Positions 6,184-6,230 of a stretch of 6,230 nt of DNA are shown one piece after another; the first letter of the stretch is position 1; each line of letters opens with the position of its first letter. The notes under the pieces were generated by a model, which worked only from the letters and a program-made list of their open reading frames with translations, made no database searches and was not told the origin of the DNA. The DNA is from Anaerolineales bacterium (lineage in GTDB: Bacteria; Chloroflexota; Anaerolineae; Anaerolineales; UBA4823), in assembly GCA_028687395.1 (NCBI GenBank), contig JAQUAE010000122.1, forward strand, positions 1 to 6,230, read 5' to 3'. Made by a program: the position numbers and the translations under genes.

Positions 6184-6230
6184 TACCTCACGAATGGCTG
6201 GACGAAGCGCGCCAGCGGTTGGCGCCGCAC
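6180..6230 (+). CDS. N-terminus of a downstream gene, possibly a threonine/serine dehydratase (partial)
   Basis: An ATG at 6180 overlaps the phosphodiesterase stop by four bases (ATGA), a common sign of translational coupling, and AAGGGG (6164-6169) sits 10 nt upstream as a ribosome binding site. The 17 visible residues read MIPHEWLDEARQRLAPH. The pattern MIP..W...A..RI.P resembles, from memory, the first residues of PLP-dependent threonine/serine dehydratases (threonine ammonia-lyase), in which it is followed by a RTPL motif. Only 51 bases are seen, so the product is tentative; the reading frame itself is well supported. Confidence 0.55.
   Translation, partial: MIPHEWLDEARQRLAPH

Noticed and set aside
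1..6230. Mobile elements, CRISPR arrays, tRNA or rRNA genes, defence cassettes
   Set aside because: No transposase or integrase motif, spaced direct repeats, cloverleaf-like sequence or rRNA-like stretch was seen; nearly all the DNA is accounted for by intact housekeeping-type genes.

Overview
The window is high-GC bacterial chromosome: tightly packed, intact genes with short intergenic gaps and no mobile element, CRISPR array, tRNA or rRNA that I can see. The gene set, the YvcK protein carrying an N-terminal membrane hairpin, and the largely SD-independent starts suggest a Chloroflexota bacterium (Anaerolineae-like). That assignment is inference from protein style, not a database result.

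Layout. (1) 1-1284, minus strand: a YvcK/GlmR-family (CofD-like) UDP-GlcNAc-binding regulator whose C-terminus runs off the left edge. It has about 126 extra N-terminal residues with two predicted membrane segments. (2) 1285-1364: a compact divergent promoter region. The yvcK side has a near-consensus sigma-70-type promoter (TTGACG-N17-TATTAT) that would give an almost leaderless mRNA. The recJ side has an extended -10. (3) 1365-3098, plus: recJ, the single-strand-specific DNA exonuclease, with all DHH/DHHA1 motifs. (4) 3125-3808, minus: a GT2 glycosyltransferase of the dolichol/polyprenyl-phosphate sugar synthase type, convergent with recJ across a 26-nt gap. Its start codon sits 7 nt behind a perfect TATAAT, so it is also probably leaderless. 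(5) 3809-4029: a second divergent promoter region, with an extended -10 for the next gene and a perfect 17-bp GC-rich hairpin in that gene's roughly 130-nt leader. (6) 4030-5376, plus: a AAA+ ATPase with an N-terminal winged-helix-like domain, of unknown function. (7) 5407-6183, plus: a cytosolic glycerophosphodiester phosphodiesterase. (8) 6180-6230, plus: the first 17 codons of another gene, overlapping the previous stop by ATGA and resembling the N-terminus of a threonine/serine dehydratase.

The ATPase, phosphodiesterase and last gene look like one transcription unit (30-nt gap, then a 4-nt overlap) driven from about 3885. The gene contents do not add up to one obvious pathway. YvcK and the GT2 enzyme both touch cell-envelope sugar metabolism, RecJ is DNA repair, and the phosphodiesterase is phospholipid turnover. 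The least explained items are the winged-helix AAA+ ATPase and the strong hairpin in its leader. I found no convincing undescribed multi-gene system.
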